Source: Thermoclostridium sp036562185
GTDB lineage: Bacteria; Bacillota; Clostridia; DSM-8532
Direction: 5' to 3'
DNA: 64,000 nt
NCBI GenBank assembly: GCA_036562185.1
Contig: DATCKN010000090.1
Coordinates: 62,001-126,000 of the forward strand
A model generated the notes under the pieces. It saw only the letters and a program-made list of their open reading frames with translations. It made no database searches and was not told the origin of the DNA. Shown in pieces: positions 1 through 9,136 of the stretch; the first letter of the stretch is position 1; every line of letters begins with the position of its first letter. Made by a program: the position numbers and the translations under genes.

Positions 1-2610
1 GAAAAATATCTGTCCTTTTTTGAAAGCAAGAATCATTTAAGGCTTCCCAGTTTTTCACTGGTACCTGATAATGACCCCAGTATTTTGTTGATCAATGCAG
101 GTATGACACCACTGAAGCCTTATTTTACAGGGCAAAAGATTCCGCCTTCAAGAAGGGTGACAACATGCCAGAAATGCATACGTACACCGGATATTGATAA
201 TGTGGGAAAAACATCACGTCATGCAACGTTTTTTGAAATGCTGGGAAATTTCTCCTTTGGCGATTACTTCAAAAAAGAGGCAATCACATGGGCGTGGGAA
301 TTCTTTACAGAAGTCCTTGAAATTCCTGAAGAAAGACTTTATGTTTCGGTGTATTTTGAAGACGATGAAGCCTTTGATATATGGAATAAAGTAGTTGGAC
401 TTCCAAAAGAGAAAATTTTCAGAATGGGTAAAGAAGATAATTTCTGGGAACATGGAACAGGTCCATGCGGCCCGTGTTCTGAAATATATTTCGACCGAGG
501 CAAGGATAAGGGCTGCGGAAAGGAAGACTGTACCGTTGGCTGTGACTGTGACCGCTTTATAGAAGTATGGAACCTTGTATTTTCGCAGTTCGATCGTCAG
601 GAAGACATGACGTATGTACCACTAAAAAACAAAAATATTGATACCGGAATGGGTCTTGAAAGGCTGGCTTGTGTTGTTCAGGGAGTGGACAACATCTTTG
701 AAGTTGATACAATCCGCAGTGTCCTGGACCATGTATGCCGTATAGCAGGAGTTGATTACGGAAAGGATTATAAAAAAGATGTTTCGATCCGTGTTATTAC
801 AGATCATTCCAGAAGTTCTGCAATGTTGGTATCCGATGGAGTACTTCCGTCGAACGAGGGACGCGGATATGTTTTAAGAAGGCTTATACGCCGCGCTGCC
901 AGACACGGAAGACTTCTTGGAATTAACCGCACTTTCCTGTCCGAACTTATCGAGACGGTAATTGATACTTCAATGGGAGCATATCCCCACATGGATGAAA
1001 AACGGGATTATATAAAGAAGGTTATATCCATTGAAGAGGAGAAATTCTACAACACCATAGATCAGGGAATGAACATTCTGGAACAGTATATAGCCGAACT
1101 TAAGGAAAAAGGCGATAAAACCATCAGCGGCAGCATGGTTTTCAAACTGCATGATACTTACGGTTTCCCCATTGACTTAACAAGAGAAATAGCTGCGGAG
1201 AACTCGCTGAAAATAGATGAAGACGGTTTTCATGAAGAGATGAAAAAGCAAAAGGAAAAAGCCCGCGAAGCACATTTCAAAAAAGAAGGTTCAGCATGGG
1301 AGAAGGATCTTTTCACCGGGGAACATAAGTCATTTACCACAGAGTTCACAGGTTATAACGAGTATGTGACAGAATCGGTGGTTAAGTTCATCGTGCAGGA
1401 CGGCAAGCTGGTGGAAAATGCCCAGATGGATGATGAAGTTGCAGTTGTGCTTGACAGGACACCATTCTACGCAGAAAGCGGAGGACAGATTGGTGATACC
1501 GGAGTTATTACCGGTGATAACTTCAGGATGATTGTTACAGACTGCAAAAAGACATCGGACGGCAAATTCCTCCATATAGGAAAGATAGAATCAGGAATGG
1601 TGCAGCTTAAGGACAAGGTTATTGCCAAAATTGACATAGAAAAGAGAAAATGTACTGCAAGAAATCATACCGCTACTCATATACTTCACAGGGCTCTTAA
1701 AAACGTTCTGGGTGATCATGTGCAACAGGCCGGTTCGCTTGTGACCCCTGACAGATTAAGGTTTGACTTTACTCATTTTTCTCCGCTGACCGATGAGCAG
1801 ATTGAAAAAGTTGAGCAGGAAGTAAATAAAATTATACTTGGAAATTATCCTGTCGTTATCCGCGAAATGCCTGTTGAGGAAGCCAAAAAAGCAGGCGCTA
1901 CCGCGTTGTTCGGAGAAAAGTACGGGGATGTTGTCCGTGTTGTCAGTGTAGGTGATTACAGCATGGAATTGTGCGGTGGTACGCATATTGGCTCATCCGG
2001 TGAAGCAGGGCTTATAAAGATTACCGGAGAAAACGGTATTGCATCAGGAGTCAGGCGCATAGAGGCGTTGACAGGAACAGGCGCAATTTCATGGTATAAA
2101 GAGAAGGAAAGAACCTTAAAAAAGGTATCCGAAATAGTGAAATCCACTGCCGATGATGCACCCCTGAAGGTCGCCGCCCTTGTGGATGAGGTTAAGAATT
2201 TACAAAAAGAGCTTAATTCCGTTAAGGAAAAAATGATGAGCCAGTCAGTGGACAGTTTCCTCAATAAAGCAGAAGACGTATCAGGTATCAAGGTACTTGC
2301 GGCAAGAATGGATCAGCTTGATATGACTGCACTCAGGAATATGACAGATACGTTAAAGAACAAACTGGGGCCTTCAGTTGTTGTACTGGCTTCGGCATTT
2401 GAAGGAAAGGTAAGTTTAGTGGTATCAGCTACCAAAGACGCTGTAAGCAAAGGTGTGCATTGCGGTAAAGTTATCAGCGAAGCTGCAAAAGCAGCAGGCG
2501 GTGGTGGCGGTGGAAGACCTGACATGGCCCAGGCCGGCGGAAAGGATGTTAACGGAGTTGATAAGGCAATGGACATTGCTGTGAATATAATCAAAGACCA
2601 ACTTGCTTAA
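1..2610 (+). CDS. alaS: Alanine--tRNA ligase (5'-truncated by window edge)
   Basis: Charges tRNA-Ala with alanine in the cytoplasm and edits mischarged Ser/Gly. The reading frame is open from base 1, and the first visible residues (EKYLSFFESKNHLRLPSFSL) match the start of the AlaRS catalytic domain, so only about a dozen residues lie outside the window. An internal ATG at 85 is not the start. Visible parts are the class II aminoacylation domain (GTGPCGPCSEI, then DTGMGLERL), the editing domain with its HxxxH zinc site (HTATHILH) and downstream CGGTH, and the C-terminal Gly-rich tail (GGGGGGRPDMAQAGG) of the C-Ala domain. 869 residues are visible; the family is usually about 880. The stop codon lies in the loop of a 10-bp hairpin. 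Identification is certain. Confidence 0.98.
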   Translation, partial: EKYLSFFESKNHLRLPSFSLVPDNDPSILLINAGMTPLKPYFTGQKIPPSRRVTTCQKCIRTPDIDNVGKTSRHATFFEMLGNFSFGDYFKKEAITWAWEFFTEVLEIPEERLYVSVYFEDDEAFDIWNKVVGLPKEKIFRMGKEDNFWEHGTGPCGPCSEIYFDRGKDKGCGKEDCTVGCDCDRFIEVWNLVFSQFDRQEDMTYVPLKNKNIDTGMGLERLACVVQGVDNIFEVDTIRSVLDHVCRIAGVDYGKDYKKDVSIRVITDHSRSSAMLVSDGVLPSNEGRGYVLRRLIRRAARHGRLLGINRTFLSELIETVIDTSMGAYPHMDEKRDYIKKVISIEEEKFYNTIDQGMNILEQYIAELKEKGDKTISGSMVFKLHDTYGFPIDLTREIAAENSLKIDEDGFHEEMKKQKEKAREAHFKKEGSAWEKDLFTGEHKSFTTEFTGYNEYVTESVVKFIVQDGKLVENAQMDDEVAVVLDRTPFYAESGGQIGDTGVITGDNFRMIVTDCKKTSDGKFLHIGKIESGMVQLKDKVIAKIDIEKRKCTARNHTATHILHRALKNVLGDHVQQAGSLVTPDRLRFDFTHFSPLTDEQIEKVEQEVNKIILGNYPVVIREMPVEEAKKAGATALFGEKYGDVVRVVSVGDYSMELCGGTHIGSSGEAGLIKITGENGIASGVRRIEALTGTGAISWYKEKERTLKKVSEIVKSTADDAPLKVAALVDEVKNLQKELNSVKEKMMSQSVDSFLNKAEDVSGIKVLAARMDQLDMTALRNMTDTLKNKLGPSVVVLASAFEGKVSLVVSATKDAVSKGVHCGKVISEAAKAAGGGGGGRPDMAQAGGKDVNGVDKAMDIAVNIIKDQLA

Positions 2611-2622
2611 TCAGCAAGTTGG
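2598..2622 (+). terminator. Hairpin across the alaS stop codon, weak terminator
   Basis: A perfect 10-bp inverted repeat, CCAACTTGCT (2598-2607) and AGCAAGTTGG (2613-2622), encloses a 5-nt loop that contains the alaS stop codon TAA. The bases after it (TTTGAATT) are only a poor U-tract, so it may be a weak terminator or a stabilising 3' hairpin rather than an efficient stop. The next gene starts 35 nt further on. Confidence 0.5.
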
Positions 2623-2657
2623 TTTGAATTAAAAATTTACCTGGGAGGGAAAAGGAA

Positions 2658-3002
2658 ATGTCTGAATGTGTATTTTGCAGAATCGTCAAGGGAGAATTAC
2701 CGTCAAGCAAGGTATACGAAAATGACGACATAGTTGTATTCAAGGATATTAACCCTGCAGCTCCTATACATGTTCTTGTTGTGCCCAAAGTCCATATTGA
2801 AAGTCTGGAAGCATTGAACCAGGACAATATGGAGGTGGTACCGAAGATTCATGCTGCAATACTGGAAGTTACCAAGATCCTGGGAATTAACAAGGACGGA
2901 TACAGGGTTGTAGTGAACTGCGGCAAAAACGGAGGGCAAACCGTACCGCACCTTCATTATCATGTTCTTGGCGGTGCCGTATTCAATGAGAAAATCGTAT
3001 AA
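2658..3002 (+). CDS. hinT: HIT family nucleotide-binding hydrolase (HinT type)
   Basis: A small cytoplasmic histidine-triad protein of 114 residues, the usual HinT size. HinT enzymes hydrolyse adenosine 5'-phosphoramidates and related AMP-lysine adducts. The signature HLHYH at residues 98-102 followed by VLGG carries the catalytic histidine. CxxC at residues 4-7 matches the N-terminal metal-binding Cys pair common in this subgroup. The start ATG follows a strong purine-rich site (GGGAGGGAAAAGG). It lies between alaS and rpsU, and co-occurrence with rpsU is common in Firmicutes. The natural substrate cannot be told from sequence. Confidence 0.95.
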   Translation: MSECVFCRIVKGELPSSKVYENDDIVVFKDINPAAPIHVLVVPKVHIESLEALNQDNMEVVPKIHAAILEVTKILGINKDGYRVVVNCGKNGGQTVPHLHYHVLGGAVFNEKIV

Positions 3003-3017
3003 TGCTCAAGAAAAATA

Positions 3018-3047
3018 TTGACGGAATTTGAAGCCCTATTATATAAT
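3018..3047 (+). promoter_or_regulatory. Sigma-A promoter for rpsU
   Basis: TTGACG (3018-3023) and TATAAT (3042-3047) are separated by 18 bp, about 100 bp before the rpsU start. The -10 is perfect and the -35 differs from consensus at one base. rpsU can therefore be transcribed independently of alaS-hinT. Confidence 0.75.
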
Positions 3048-3144
3048 AAAATAAGTGCTTCGTGCAGGAAGCTTAAGTTGGGCCTGCTCGATGGAATAAA
3101 TTCCCCGGCACTACTGTATGATACAGAAGAGGGGAGGGAAAGAT

Positions 3145-3321
3145 GTGTCCGAAGTAAGAGTAAAAGAAAACGAATCCCTGGACAGTGCACTTAGAAGATT
3201 TAAGCGTCAATGTGCAAAGGCAGGTGTACTTGCAGAAGTCAGGAAGAGAGAGCATTACGTTAAACCCAGTGTAAGACGTAAGAAGAAATCCGAAGCTGCA
3301 AGGAAGAGAAAATCAAAGTAA
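3145..3321 (+). CDS. rpsU: 30S ribosomal protein S21
   Basis: Ribosomal protein S21, 58 residues, very basic, with the canonical opening SEVRVKENESLDSALRRF and a Lys/Arg-rich tail ending in RKRKSK. I chose the GTG at 3145 because the resulting protein begins as S21 family members do and a strong Shine-Dalgarno (GGGGAGGGA, 3131-3139) lies 5 nt upstream. An in-frame ATG at 3118 would put that ribosome binding site inside the gene. It has its own promoter and is followed about 150 bp later by a strong terminator. Confidence 0.97.
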   Translation: MSEVRVKENESLDSALRRFKRQCAKAGVLAEVRKREHYVKPSVRRKKKSEAARKRKSK

Positions 3322-3329
3322 AAGTGCAT

Positions 3330-3414
3330 TTAATCGCAGCCTGCCTTAACCGATAATTGCATTATATTCTTGACTGAACATAAGTATTGGTGAAGTTGCT
3401 AAGGCTGCAATTAA
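3330..3414 (+). other. Long-range inverted repeat downstream of rpsU
   Basis: TTAATCGCAGCC (3330-3341) can pair with GGCTGCAATTAA (3403-3414), 11 of 12 positions matching, closing a 61-nt loop between the rpsU stop and its terminator. With that terminator it would give rpsU mRNA a structured 3' UTR of about 150 nt, or form a small RNA. No coding potential was seen here. The function is unknown. Confidence 0.4.
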
Positions 3415-3473
3415 AGAGTAAAAGAAAAAGCAGACAGCAGGGTAATGATTCTGCAATCAAGCTTTGAATACTT

Positions 3474-3506
3474 AAAGCCCGAAGAAGAAAAGCCTTCGGG
3501 CTTTTT
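3474..3506 (+). terminator. Rho-independent terminator after rpsU
   Basis: The 11-bp stem AAAGCCCGAAG (3474-3484) pairs with CTTCGGGCTTT (3494-3504) across a 9-nt loop and runs into a short T-tract ending at 3506. It closes the rpsU transcript and separates it from recJ. Confidence 0.9.
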
Positions 3507-3578
3507 AAAATAACCAGAGGCATTGCCTGGCACTTCGAAGCTTGAATTTCTAAGGTACAGCAAATAACGTTTTTTATA

Positions 3579-3601
3579 AAAGGCGGGTTTTTCCTGCCTT
3601 T
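3579..3601. other. Hairpin upstream of recJ
   Basis: AAAGGCGGG (3579-3587) pairs with CCTGCCTTT (3593-3601), 9 bp including one G-T wobble, over a TTTTT loop, 29 bp before the recJ start. On the + strand it is followed by A-rich sequence, so it is not a good forward terminator. On the reverse strand it is followed by TTTTTATAAAAAA. It may be a recJ 5' UTR element. Confidence 0.35.
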
Positions 3602-3630
3602 AAAATTAAGTAAAAATAGAAAAGGGTCAT

Positions 3631-5796
3631 ATGTTAGAGGATTTTTTTCTTGGAAATCACGCAGTATGGGAGGTTGTTGAGCCCGATCCCGTACAGGTCA
3701 GAAAAATATCAGAGGACTTAAAACTTCCGACAATTCTTTCAAAGGTACTGGTTAAGCGTGGATTGACCGATCCTGAGGAGATCAGAAAATTCCTTAAGCC
3801 ATCGGTTACAAGTTTAAACAACCCGATGCTGCTTCCGGACATGGATATAGCAGTTAACCGTATATTAACAGCAAAAGTGCATAATGAAAAGGTTATTATA
3901 TATGGGGACTATGACGTGGATGGGATTACTGCCACGTCGATTATGTATTTATTTTTGAGCTCCATTGGTCTTGAAGTTTCGTACTATATTCCGGACAGGG
4001 CAGATGAAGGATATGGTATTTCTGAGGCTGCTGTTGATTACCTGTGTGAAAATTCATTCGATTTGATGATTACTGTGGATTGCGGGATTTCAGCAAAGGA
4101 CAGGGTTGAGCAGATAAAGGAAAAACTGGCGATGCAGGGCAGGGAAATGGATATCATAATTACCGATCACCATCAGCCTGATATAGATAATCTGCCTGAT
4201 GCAATGGCATTAATAAATCCACATCTTCCGTACAGTGCATATCCTTTTGACAAGCTGTGCGGGGCCGGAGTTGCATTTAAACTTGTACAAGCCTTGTGCC
4301 ACAGCCTGAATCTTGGTGATGAATATTTCAACTATATAGATTTGGCATGCCTTGGTACTATTGCGGATATAGTTGAACTGACAGGGGAAAATCGTGTTAT
4401 TGCCCAGATAGGGCTGAAAAAAATCCAGAAGTCTCCAAACCCCGGAATACAAGCATTGCTAAATGTTGTCGAACTGAAAAATGCCAATATTGATGCCTAT
4501 AAACTGGCTTTTATAATAGCGCCGAGAATAAACGCCGCCGGAAGGATGGGAGATGCTTCAAGAGCAGTGGAACTTTTTACCTCACCCGACTCAGTTTATG
4601 TTGATAAATTAGCCCGGCAACTGCATAGCGACAATAACCTGCGTCAGAAAATACAGACAGATATTTACCACCAGGCAGTGAATATCATAGAAAATGATAT
4701 AAACTACAAAAAGCAGAAGGTGATAGTAGTAAGCGGGGAAAACTGGCACAAGGGCGTGATTGGCATTGTTGCGTCAATGCTGGTTGAACATTACTGCAAA
4801 CCGTGTTTTGTAATGTCGGTTTTGGATGGTGAAGCCGTCTGCTCTGCAAGAAGCATTGACGGTTTCAATATATATGACGGGATGAATTACTGCAGTGATT
4901 TGCTTGTAAAATACGGAGGCCATGAAAAGGCAGGCGGGCTTACGATAAAAAAATCAAACATAGAAAAATTCAGGGATAAAATTAACGAATTCGCGGATCA
5001 GTTTCTTAAAGATTCTGATATGCAGCCCAGGCTGGTAATTGATGCCGATGTTCAAATAGAAGAAATTAATATTGATTCAGCAAAACTGTTAATGGCAATG
5101 TCTCCGTTTGGTGAAGGAAACCCAAGCCCGTTGTTCAGGCTTAAGGATGTAAATGTTCTGGAAAAAATGAGGGTTGGTTCGGACATGAGCCATCTGAAAC
5201 TTGTCCTTGGAACTGCCGGTAATTCTATCCAGGCAGTTGCATTCAGAATGGGTGCTCTTGAACCTGTACTGCATAAAAACAGTAAAATTGACGTGGTTTT
5301 TGAAATCGGCATAAATGAATACATGGGGAGAAAAAACACCGAGCTTATTATAAAATACATCAGAATGCCCGAAAAAAATATTATAAAAAACAGATTATTC
5401 CTGGAAGCGTCGGAAAAAGTTGAATCCCTTGATAATAATATAGATTGGATTTATAATAGGATTAACAATCATCTGGTAACTTACAACGACGTAGTACTTT
5501 CAAGACAGGAATTAGGCATATTGTACAGGTATTTTCAAAAAACGGGCAGCTGCACTTTTACAAGGAGTCAATTATTTGAGATTGCGCATAGAATTGATAA
5601 TGGTACGGTAAGAATGAACTATTTCAAGGTCTTGTCCGGAATACTTATATTAAATGAGCTTGACATAATCCGATATTCTTGCCGTGATGACGGCTGTTAC
5701 AAAATAGATGTAATAGAGCAAAATGACAAAGCATCGCTAAGTAATTCTAAAATATATTCGTTTTTACAAAATTTACAACAGGCAGCGGAAAAATGA
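3631..5796 (+). CDS. recJ: Single-stranded-DNA-specific exonuclease RecJ
   Basis: 5'-3' single-strand exonuclease of recombination and repair. The DHH phosphoesterase domain shows GDYDVDG near residues 92-98 and the signature DHH at residues 179-181 (ITDHHQPD), with the catalytic Asp/His residues present. The DHHA1 domain follows with the glycine-rich SARSIDG and YGGHEKAGG motifs, then an OB-fold-like segment and a longer C-terminal extension typical of Firmicutes RecJ. It has 721 residues, slightly shorter than Bacillus RecJ. The ATG has only a modest AAAAGGG ribosome binding site. It is followed 10 bp later by relA, a common clostridial pairing, so the two are probably co-transcribed. Confidence 0.95.
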   Translation: MLEDFFLGNHAVWEVVEPDPVQVRKISEDLKLPTILSKVLVKRGLTDPEEIRKFLKPSVTSLNNPMLLPDMDIAVNRILTAKVHNEKVIIYGDYDVDGITATSIMYLFLSSIGLEVSYYIPDRADEGYGISEAAVDYLCENSFDLMITVDCGISAKDRVEQIKEKLAMQGREMDIIITDHHQPDIDNLPDAMALINPHLPYSAYPFDKLCGAGVAFKLVQALCHSLNLGDEYFNYIDLACLGTIADIVELTGENRVIAQIGLKKIQKSPNPGIQALLNVVELKNANIDAYKLAFIIAPRINAAGRMGDASRAVELFTSPDSVYVDKLARQLHSDNNLRQKIQTDIYHQAVNIIENDINYKKQKVIVVSGENWHKGVIGIVASMLVEHYCKPCFVMSVLDGEAVCSARSIDGFNIYDGMNYCSDLLVKYGGHEKAGGLTIKKSNIEKFRDKINEFADQFLKDSDMQPRLVIDADVQIEEINIDSAKLLMAMSPFGEGNPSPLFRLKDVNVLEKMRVGSDMSHLKLVLGTAGNSIQAVAFRMGALEPVLHKNSKIDVVFEIGINEYMGRKNTELIIKYIRMPEKNIIKNRLFLEASEKVESLDNNIDWIYNRINNHLVTYNDVVLSRQELGILYRYFQKTGSCTFTRSQLFEIAHRIDNGTVRMNYFKVLSGILILNELDIIRYSCRDDGCYKIDVIEQNDKASLSNSKIYSFLQNLQQAAEK

Positions 5797-5806
5797 CGGT
5801 GATTTG

Positions 5807-7993
5807 ATGATTGAGGAGTATAATAAGCTTATTGATAAACTCAAATCGATTGGAAAGGAATATAATTGGGAGCTTCTTGAAAAGGCTTACAATTTTGCCC
5901 TGATAGCCCATGATGGCCAAAAAAGAAGTTCCGGGGAGCCTTTTGTCACTCATCCGTTACAGGTGGCATACATTCTTGCTGAAATGGAAATGGACACCAC
6001 TACCATAGTTGCCGGTATGCTCCACGATACCGTTGAAGACAGTTCTTTTACCTATGAGAACACTTTAAAAAATTTCGGCGAAGAAGTTGCAAACCTTGTG
6101 GATGGTGTTACAAAGCTGGCTAAGATACCCTATACCAACAAGCAGGAGATTCAGGCCGAAAACTTCAGAAAAATGTTCCTGGCCATGTCGAAGGACATAC
6201 GGGTTATTATTATAAAGCTGGCTGACAGGCTTCACAACATGCGCACTTTGAAGTACAAACCAAGGGAAAAGCAGATTGAAATAGCCCGTGAAACGTTGGA
6301 TATATATGCTCCGCTGGCACACCGTCTTGGTATATATAAGGTTAAGTGGGAACTGGAAGATTTGAGCTTCAGGTACCTGCATGAAAAGGAATATTACGAT
6401 CTGGTTGAGAAAATAGCCAAAAAGCGCAAAGAGCGTGAAGAATATATAGAAAATATTATGAAAACCGTTTCTGAAAAAGCTAAGGAACTTGGCATTGAAG
6501 CCCATATTGACGGCCGTCCTAAACACCTGTACAGCATATACAATAAGATGAGAACACAGCATAAGGAACTGGATCAAATCTATGACCTGTTTGCAATACG
6601 GGTTATTGTAGATACGGTTAAAGACTGCTATGCTGTTCTTGGGCTTGTTCATGAGCTGTATAAGCCAATGCCCGGGCGGTTTAAAGATTATATATCAATG
6701 CCAAAGCCAAACATGTACCAGTCACTGCATTCAACACTGATAGGTCCTGAAGGTATTCCGTTCGAGGTTCAGATTCGTACATGGGAAATGCACAGGATAG
6801 CAGAGGTAGGTATTGCTGCCCATTGGAAATATAAGGAAGGCGGGCGACAAAATGATGATCTCAGTGAAAAATTGTCATGGTTAAGGCAGCTTCTCGATTG
6901 GCAGAAAGAAACCACAGATCCTGATGAATTCATGGAAAACCTTAAAATTGACCTGTTTACAGATGAGGTTTTTGTATTTACTCCGAAAGGTGATGTAAAA
7001 TGTCTTAAAGCCGGCTCAACGCCCATTGATTTTGCATATTCAATCCACAGTGACATAGGAAACAGGATGATAGGGGCAAAAATAAACGGTAGGCTGGAGA
7101 ACCTTGATTACGAATTAAAAAACGGGGATATTGTTGAAATAATAACTTCAGCCGCAAGCAAAGGGCCCAGCCGGGACTGGTTAAAAAAAGTCAAGACATC
7201 CCAGGCGAGAAATAAAATTAACCAGTGGTTTAAGAAAGAAAAAAGGGAAGAGAACATTGAACGCGGAAAAGAACTTTTTGACAGAGAGCTGAAAAAACAT
7301 GGAATTAGCGCTCATCTCCTGCTGAAGCAGGAGCTTTTTGAAGCTGCATTCAAAAAATATAATTTCCATAACCTGGATGACATGTATGCAGCAATAGGGC
7401 TTGACGCTATATCAAGCGGCAAAGTTATATCCAAGTTAAAAGAAGAATACAAAAAAACACTGCCTCCCGAAGAACAGAAGCAATTCGTGCTTGAAGACGA
7501 AGGTAAAAAGGAGCTTAATAAAAAACGGAAGGAACGCCAGGTTCCTGAATCCGGAGTTATTGTCAAGGGAATTGAAAACTGTCTGGTAAGGCTTTCGCGA
7601 TGTTGCAACCCAGTACCTGGTGACGATATAGTGGGTTATATAACCAGGGGAAGAGGAGTATCAGTTCACAGAAAAGACTGTATAAACATCAGCAATACTG
7701 TAAATGACAACGAAAGGCTGATAGAAGTAAGCTGGTACAAAGGAAAGTCAGCTTCATACCAGGCTGAGCTGTCAATCAAGGCGCATGACAGGACTCACCT
7801 TTTATTGGAGGTGACCAACGTTATAAGTGACTCGGGAATTCCGCTTAAAGCGATTAATGCACGAACAACCAGGAACAATGTTGCCCTGATGAATTTAACG
7901 GTGGAAATAACCGATACCGAACAGCTGGAGAGAATTATAAACAGAATCAAGCGTGTGCCTGATGTATTTGAAATAACAAGAAACAATAAATAG
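5807..7993 (+). CDS. relA: Bifunctional (p)ppGpp synthetase/hydrolase (RelA/SpoT homologue)
   Basis: Long RSH enzyme that makes and degrades the alarmone (p)ppGpp during starvation. Domains in order: HD hydrolase (HDGQKRSSGEPFVTHP, then HDTVED, both intact), synthetase (GRPKHLYSIYNKM and YQSLHSTL), TGS (DEVFVFTPKGDVKCL), a Cys-containing zinc-finger/helical region (RLSRCCNPVPGDDIVG) and a C-terminal ACT domain. Both catalytic halves look functional. It has 728 residues from ATG 5807. A TTG at 5804 precedes it in frame, but the GGTGA ribosome binding site (5798-5802) is spaced properly only for the ATG. It sits between recJ and dtd, the classic Firmicutes relA-dtd arrangement. Confidence 0.96.
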   Translation: MIEEYNKLIDKLKSIGKEYNWELLEKAYNFALIAHDGQKRSSGEPFVTHPLQVAYILAEMEMDTTTIVAGMLHDTVEDSSFTYENTLKNFGEEVANLVDGVTKLAKIPYTNKQEIQAENFRKMFLAMSKDIRVIIIKLADRLHNMRTLKYKPREKQIEIARETLDIYAPLAHRLGIYKVKWELEDLSFRYLHEKEYYDLVEKIAKKRKEREEYIENIMKTVSEKAKELGIEAHIDGRPKHLYSIYNKMRTQHKELDQIYDLFAIRVIVDTVKDCYAVLGLVHELYKPMPGRFKDYISMPKPNMYQSLHSTLIGPEGIPFEVQIRTWEMHRIAEVGIAAHWKYKEGGRQNDDLSEKLSWLRQLLDWQKETTDPDEFMENLKIDLFTDEVFVFTPKGDVKCLKAGSTPIDFAYSIHSDIGNRMIGAKINGRLENLDYELKNGDIVEIITSAASKGPSRDWLKKVKTSQARNKINQWFKKEKREENIERGKELFDRELKKHGISAHLLLKQELFEAAFKKYNFHNLDDMYAAIGLDAISSGKVISKLKEEYKKTLPPEEQKQFVLEDEGKKELNKKRKERQVPESGVIVKGIENCLVRLSRCCNPVPGDDIVGYITRGRGVSVHRKDCINISNTVNDNERLIEVSWYKGKSASYQAELSIKAHDRTHLLLEVTNVISDSGIPLKAINARTTRNNVALMNLTVEITDTEQLERIINRIKRVPDVFEITRNNK

Positions 7994-8008
7994 ATGCTGG
8001 AGGACCAT

Positions 8009-8470
8009 ATGCGTGCAATAGTACAAAGAGTAAGCAGTTCAAATGTGGTTGTGGACAATGAGATTGTGGGGAGCATAAGCAAAGGTCTGATGGTGTTGCT
8101 TGGGGTGGGCATGGATGACACCCGTCAGGATTTGGAGTACCTTGCTGAAAAAATAGTCAATTTAAGAATCTTTGAAGATGAAAACGGGAAAATGAATTTG
8201 TCGGTACTTGATGTCAAAGGTGATATACTTGTTGTATCTCAATTTACATTGTATGCGGACTGCCGAAAGGGAAACAGGCCAAGCTTTACCGATGCGGCAC
8301 CACCCGATAAGGCAAATGAGCTATATATGGAATTTGTAAAGTATCTTAAGGATAAATATCCTTTAAAAGTTGAAACAGGAGTATTCCAGGCTACAATGCA
8401 TGTTGAAATTCATAATGAGGGTCCTGTGACCATCTTTGTTGACAGTGCAATGAAAAGAAAAAGTGGCTGA
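8009..8470 (+). CDS. dtd: D-aminoacyl-tRNA deacylase
   Basis: Removes D-amino acids (and glycine from tRNA-Ala) from mischarged tRNAs, a proofreading role. It has 153 residues, beginning MRAIVQRVSSSNV as in the family, with the two active-site signatures SQFTLYA and NEGPVT. The ATG at 8009 is preferred over an in-frame ATG at 7994 because CTGGAGGA lies just before it and the family N-terminus then matches. It lies 15 bp after relA and is almost certainly in the same operon. Confidence 0.97.
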   Translation: MRAIVQRVSSSNVVVDNEIVGSISKGLMVLLGVGMDDTRQDLEYLAEKIVNLRIFEDENGKMNLSVLDVKGDILVVSQFTLYADCRKGNRPSFTDAAPPDKANELYMEFVKYLKDKYPLKVETGVFQATMHVEIHNEGPVTIFVDSAMKRKSG

Positions 8471-8481
8471 GGTGGAATAAA

Positions 8482-9114
8482 GTGATAATAGAGTGTATCT
8501 CGAATGGTTTGGTCCAGTCCAATGCCTATATAGTGTCGGAAAACGGTGAGGGAGTCATGATAGACTGTGGCTGTCCGCCTGAAAGAGTATTGGAAGCAGC
8601 CAACAGTAAAGATATTGAAATAAAGCATGTTATTCTTACTCATGGGCATTTTGATCATATTTTCTATATTGATCAGTTAAGGGATTTAATCGATGTAAAA
8701 ATCCATATTCATGAGAATGATGCGGTATGTTTGTCGGATCCCAATATGAACGGTCTTGCCCACTTTCCTGTACAGGGCTCATTTACATTCAGGGCTGCCG
8801 ATAACCTTTTAAAGGATGGAGATATAATCGAGTGTTCAGGGCTTTCATTTAAAATAATACACACACCCGGCCATACAAAAGGCGGTATTTGCATATTGGT
8901 TAACAATGTCCTTTTTACAGGGGATACATTATTTAATTCATCAATAGGAAGAACAGATTTTCCCGGTGGTTCAATGAATCAAATTATCAGATCCATTAAA
9001 GAAAAGTTATATACTTTGCCGGACGATACAATTGTATATCCGGGCCATGGCATTAAAACAACCATTGGGTATGAAAAAAGAAATAACCCTTTTTGTACGG
9101 TTTACGACAATTGA
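8482..9114 (+). CDS. Metallo-beta-lactamase-fold hydrolase (glyoxalase II-like)
   Basis: A 210-residue cytoplasmic metallo-hydrolase. The metal-binding motif THGHFDH (H54, H56, D58, H59) is complete, with later ligands visible in HTPGHTKGG, FTGDTLF and PGHG. The size and the SIGRTDFPGG stretch resemble the YqgX/GloB-like subgroup often found after relA-dtd in Firmicutes. The substrate is unknown; thioester or glyoxalase II-type hydrolysis is only a family-based guess. The start is GTG 8482, with GAGGTGG 7 nt upstream. It lies 11 bp after dtd and 22 bp before hemZ. Confidence 0.9.
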   Translation: MIIECISNGLVQSNAYIVSENGEGVMIDCGCPPERVLEAANSKDIEIKHVILTHGHFDHIFYIDQLRDLIDVKIHIHENDAVCLSDPNMNGLAHFPVQGSFTFRAADNLLKDGDIIECSGLSFKIIHTPGHTKGGICILVNNVLFTGDTLFNSSIGRTDFPGGSMNQIIRSIKEKLYTLPDDTIVYPGHGIKTTIGYEKRNNPFCTVYDN

Positions 9115-9136
9115 TGTTTAATTGATAGGAGAATTT

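Noticed and set aside
6065..6652. 195-codon reverse-strand ORF inside relA
   Set aside because: Antisense to a strongly conserved gene, composition dominated by Phe/Ile/Tyr as expected for a mirror frame, no ribosome binding site.
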